Assembly: GCF_032884065.1 (NCBI RefSeq)
Contig: NC_088865.1
Coordinates: 46,857,583 to 46,921,582 of the forward strand
Length of the DNA stretch: 64,000 bases
Source of the DNA: Artemia franciscana
Lineage: Eukaryota > Arthropoda > Branchiopoda > Anostraca > Artemiidae
Reading direction: 5' to 3'
Positions 61,056 through 64,000 of this stretch are shown here, piece by piece; position 1 is the stretch's first letter; each line of letters begins with the position of its first letter. Position numbers and translations under genes: made by a program. The notes under the pieces were generated by a model. That model did no database searches and was not told the origin of the DNA. It worked only from the letters and a program-made list of their open reading frames with translations.

Positions 61056-61669
61056 ATTGAAAACTCTACAAACAAGAGTTTGGCTTCCTCTCCTAACTGT
61101 AAAAGTATATAGCCTTCTCCTTCCGCCACACGCATCCTATCAAAATTTTGAGATTGTCAGTTTATTTGAATTAGTCCAACAATCATATAAAAAACTTCAG
61201 GGTTCAGAATAACCCACCCCCAATCCCAGGGTAAGGGATGTAACTGAAGCCTTTGGGGTATGTAAAGCCTTTATGGGAAGACGTTGTCGTATTAACCTTG
61301 GAGGAGATTTGAAAGATCAGAATTTGAAAGTTCTCATTACCTTTTTAAGATTCAAAAGTGATCCAGTGGCAAATAACCCCCACTCTTGACTCTCTCTTTT
61401 TCCCAAATGCGTCCAATTGAATTTTCTATATAGCTCTAATTTTCAACAAATACCTAACATATAACAAAGACTCCTGGGATAACACAGCCCATCTGAACCT
61501 GGGGGCCAGTAGTGTAAATTATGCCCCTGGGTCATATTAGGTTCTTATGGAAGAGATTGCAGTATAAACGTTGGACGGGACTCATTGAACTGTTAATCAG
61601 AATTTCCAATACCTTTTAAAGAGTCAATAGTGATTGTAGGTAACTAGCTCTACAATGTCATTCCGAAGG

Positions 61670-62128
61670 CATTTTTAAGATATTTTCTTGTTAAAAGTCA
61701 TGCATCAAATCCATTGGTTAATGCCAATCCAAACGTGATGCACCATCTCAACTCCCGCAACCATAGCACACTATGACTGACCCTCTGGTACCTTGTCATA
61801 TTTTTAAAGACATTTCCAGATATTTTCTTGTTAAAAAATCAGGCTTTAAATCCAATGATTCATGCTTTATCGCAACGAAAGCCCCCTTGATACATCATAT
61901 CAATTCAAACCACCGTGTAGCGCTATTACTGGCCCTCTGGCACTCGCTAGCATCCCCTCTTCATTCCTAACTCATTTTTCGGCTATTTTCATGCTATAAA
62001 TCATGCGTTAAATCCATTGGTTCATGTTTTTGCAATCCAACTACAACGTGATACACATTGTCAATTCGCAACGCCGTGCAAAATGACTGGCCCTCTGGCA
62101 CCCTCTAGTATCCCCTCATTAAAAAAGT
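61670..62128. repeat. three diverged tandem units of 140-163 bp
   Basis: TATTTTCTTGTTAAAA-type starts at 61681, 61821 and 61984. Each is followed by TTAAATCCATTGGTTCATG-like text, a GATGCACCAT/GATACATCAT word and TGACTGGCCCTCTGGCACC. AT-rich with C-rich ends. Confidence 0.75.
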
Positions 62129-62495
62129 GGTAACCAATTTTCCTTCCCTCACTTTTGATCCCAGTTTAAAACGGTCCCATCCCCGATTCTGCTGGCTTCC
62201 GCCCGGTTCAAATGATTCCAGTTCTCCTTATACCCGCTCCGATCTCAACTCCAAATCTGCCCCCAGTTGCGTTAGTTTCGGTTCCCCCACTTCTGTCACA
62301 AATTCCACAATACTGATTTCACCAATTCAGCTCCAAGTACCGCCAATTCCAAGATTTCCTTTACGGCTGCTTCCGTGGTAATCGATGGCTGGTCATCAAC
62401 AATAGACACTTTATAATACGTTTGCAATCATTTTTACATCTAAAAAAAACAATCACATCCTTTTTTTAAACGCGAAGAGAAAATATTCCTAGAAA

Positions 62496-62960
62496 ATGTG
62501 TACATATGATAAAGCTAACGTTGAGTTAGATGCTGACAATGAGAATTATTTCAACTATGAAACAATTTTTAATGGGGATCTTATTGGAAATCTTTGTGTG
62601 CGTTATCATCAAAGTGAGGCGCTAGATTCCTTTGGAATATCGAAAAAAATCAATATTTTTAGTGGTAGATATGCGAGAGTAAAATATTCAGAGACTATAG
62701 TTCTCAAAGATACTGCAACTCTAAACATTTTAGCTGATGAAGAGGGTCAGCTACTTGCTAATAGTTCTGGTAACAAGTTACCCATTGACAGATCCTATTG
62801 CCATATTTCTGGTATCAGTATTCAAAAGAAGACTAAAAGGAGACGGGTATACTTTTGCAACAGTATCATAAGCCATATCTTTTCCTGGTGCTGGAATTGA
62901 GATCAACATGAAATAATGTCGTAATACAGTGTGAACCCGCAAATAAAATAAAAAGACCAC
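62496..62960 (+). pseudogene. tandem unrecognised coding unit, copy 1
   Basis: A frame of 134 codons from the ATG at 62496: NENYFNYETIFNGDLIGNLC, ALDSFGISKKINIFSGRYAR, YSETIVLKDTATLNILADEE, SSGNKLPIDRSYCHISGISI and a basic KKTKRRR stretch, then a stop at about 62898. Out-of-frame text (KIKRPLADI, NANVTSTIMEK) continues and matches the end of copy 2, so the unit is frameshifted. Family unknown. The two copies agree best at GDLIGN, the SGRYARV/NGEYARV block and the KK-RRR stretch. Confidence 0.45.
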
Positions 62961-63089
62961 TAGCAGACATCATTATCAAGGAGAATAAAGATGAATTGAC
63001 GAAAAACAAAACCAATGCAAACGTTACTAGTACAATCATGGAAAAGATAAAGATGAATTATTTGAAAGAAAGCAAGTGTTCATGAAAAA

Positions 63090-63682
63090 CTTATCATAGC
63101 ATTGAATGCTCGCAAAGAGAAATATATGAGTTATGGAACAAGTATTATTGGGGATCTGATTGGAAATGTATACCTTTGTTGTCATGAAAGTGAGGGGGGA
63201 AATTTTCTTGGAGCGTCCAAGAATTTCCACCATCAAAATGGTGAATATGCGAGAGTAACATTTCCAGAGTTGATAATGCTAAAAGAGAATGCAAGTACAA
63301 AGCTTTTTGTTGATACTGTTGCTTCTTGCTACTGTTGCTGGTAATACATTACCCGTCCTATCACCACCTTTTTGGCATTACAATTCATAAGAAAAGAAGA
63401 AGACAAGCCTACTATAGCACCAATGTCATAATGCATATCTTATTCCGGTGCCAAAACTGCAGCATAAGTGAAAATGATTTCGTAATAGACGATGAAACCG
63501 CAATCAAAATAAAAAGGGTATTGACAGGCAATATCACCATGAAATATAAAGATAAATTGATGAAAAACAAAGTACCGGCTAACGTTACTAGTACCATTAT
63601 GGGTTTACAAGCAGATATAGTCCATGAACATGGCAATATCTGTGAAGAAATGTACGGCGAGGTTGTTAAAAGTTATCTATGA
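63090..63682 (+). pseudogene. tandem unrecognised coding unit, copy 2
   Basis: About 576 bp after copy 1. It reads SIIGDLIGNVYLCCHESEGG, NGEYARVTFPELIMLKENAS, a frameshift near 63335, then HHLFGITIHKKRRRQAYYST, HILFRCQNCSISENDFVIDD, AIKIKRVLTGNITMKYKDKL, NVTSTIMGLQADIVHEHGNI and a stop at 63682. It retains the C-terminal 70 codons that are decayed in copy 1. The RCQNC and CCHES cysteines might bind metal. It could be a transposon ORF or a decayed gene pair; function not known. Confidence 0.45.
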
Positions 63683-64000
63683 CCCAAAAATAGAATATGT
63701 AACATCTCAAGATAAAATATAATGAAGGATTTTCCGAGATAGATTCAAAGCATTATGATATTCTGATTCCAAGATAGGTCATTTCATAATGATATTCCAC
63801 ATACCATTATTTCAATAAAAATATTTATCCCATTACTTTGTTTTGCTCCCGTTATTTGTATGGTGTGCTGACAACTCCAACGTTTAGAATGTTTATTCAA
63901 TAGTCGGAAACGAAAGAAAAGGAAATTTCAGAGACATAAGTACTACTAAAGGGCTCATAGGGAGTCTACTAAAGTCTGAAAAAGGTTAGCAGGTTTTTTT
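63683..64000. other. window end, no feature seen
   Basis: AT-rich sequence. AATAAA at 63815-63820 could be a poly-A signal for the unit before it. Confidence 0.3.

Overview
The window looks like repeat-dense, AT-rich intergenic and intronic DNA from a metazoan, most likely an arthropod. The support is spliceosomal exons with GT/AG borders, several non-LTR retrotransposon families, hAT transposons, a tRNA-derived SINE, long (TA)n microsatellites and a MADF-domain fragment. A crustacean such as a brine shrimp would fit, but that is a guess. No bacterial-type operon, CRISPR array or complete single-exon host gene is visible.

Host genes. On the + strand, five exons (2020-2176, 8192-8368, 12393-12470, 21928-22153, 24349-24579) join with matching phases into one open frame of about 288 residues ending at a stop. 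A further phase-compatible segment lies upstream (1046-1139). The protein is not firmly recognised; a weak case can be made for the TULIP fold of takeout/juvenile-hormone-binding proteins. A single exon of another + strand gene lies at 46834-47140. Near the right edge (62496-63682) two tandem, broken copies of an unrecognised coding unit lie about 576 bp apart.

Mobile DNA fills most of the rest. (1) Non-LTR retrotransposon remnants: one family at 2205-5815, 22469-23265, 30240-30600, 33865-35310 and 57910-58200; a second family on the - strand from 41570 to 35735; CR1-like pieces at 19445-20760 and 33262-33670. (2) A hAT transposase pseudogene at 12705-14440 (-), probably inside a larger element bounded by degenerate TIRs at 12563 and 18947, and a clean 761-bp hAT MITE at 47940-48700. 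(3) A Mutator-like/YqaJ element remnant at 51460-52734. (4) A SINE at 11327-11655.

The most distinctive content is a high-copy, non-coding mobile family of about 1.75 kb. It has a short palindrome at its head and a 300-bp perfect-type hairpin at its tail (copies at 2385-4140, 14508-15345, 15673-16774, 31473-33191, 36206-37970, 38661-40403, 49313-51002, 52860-54294 and fragments). Copies sit inside retrotransposons and three show 4-bp target duplications. The two hairpin arms vary together from copy to copy, and the asymmetric hairpin loop occurs in both orientations, a flip/flop pattern. This suggests the tail is copied or resolved through a hairpin intermediate, and it is the best candidate here for an undescribed mechanism.
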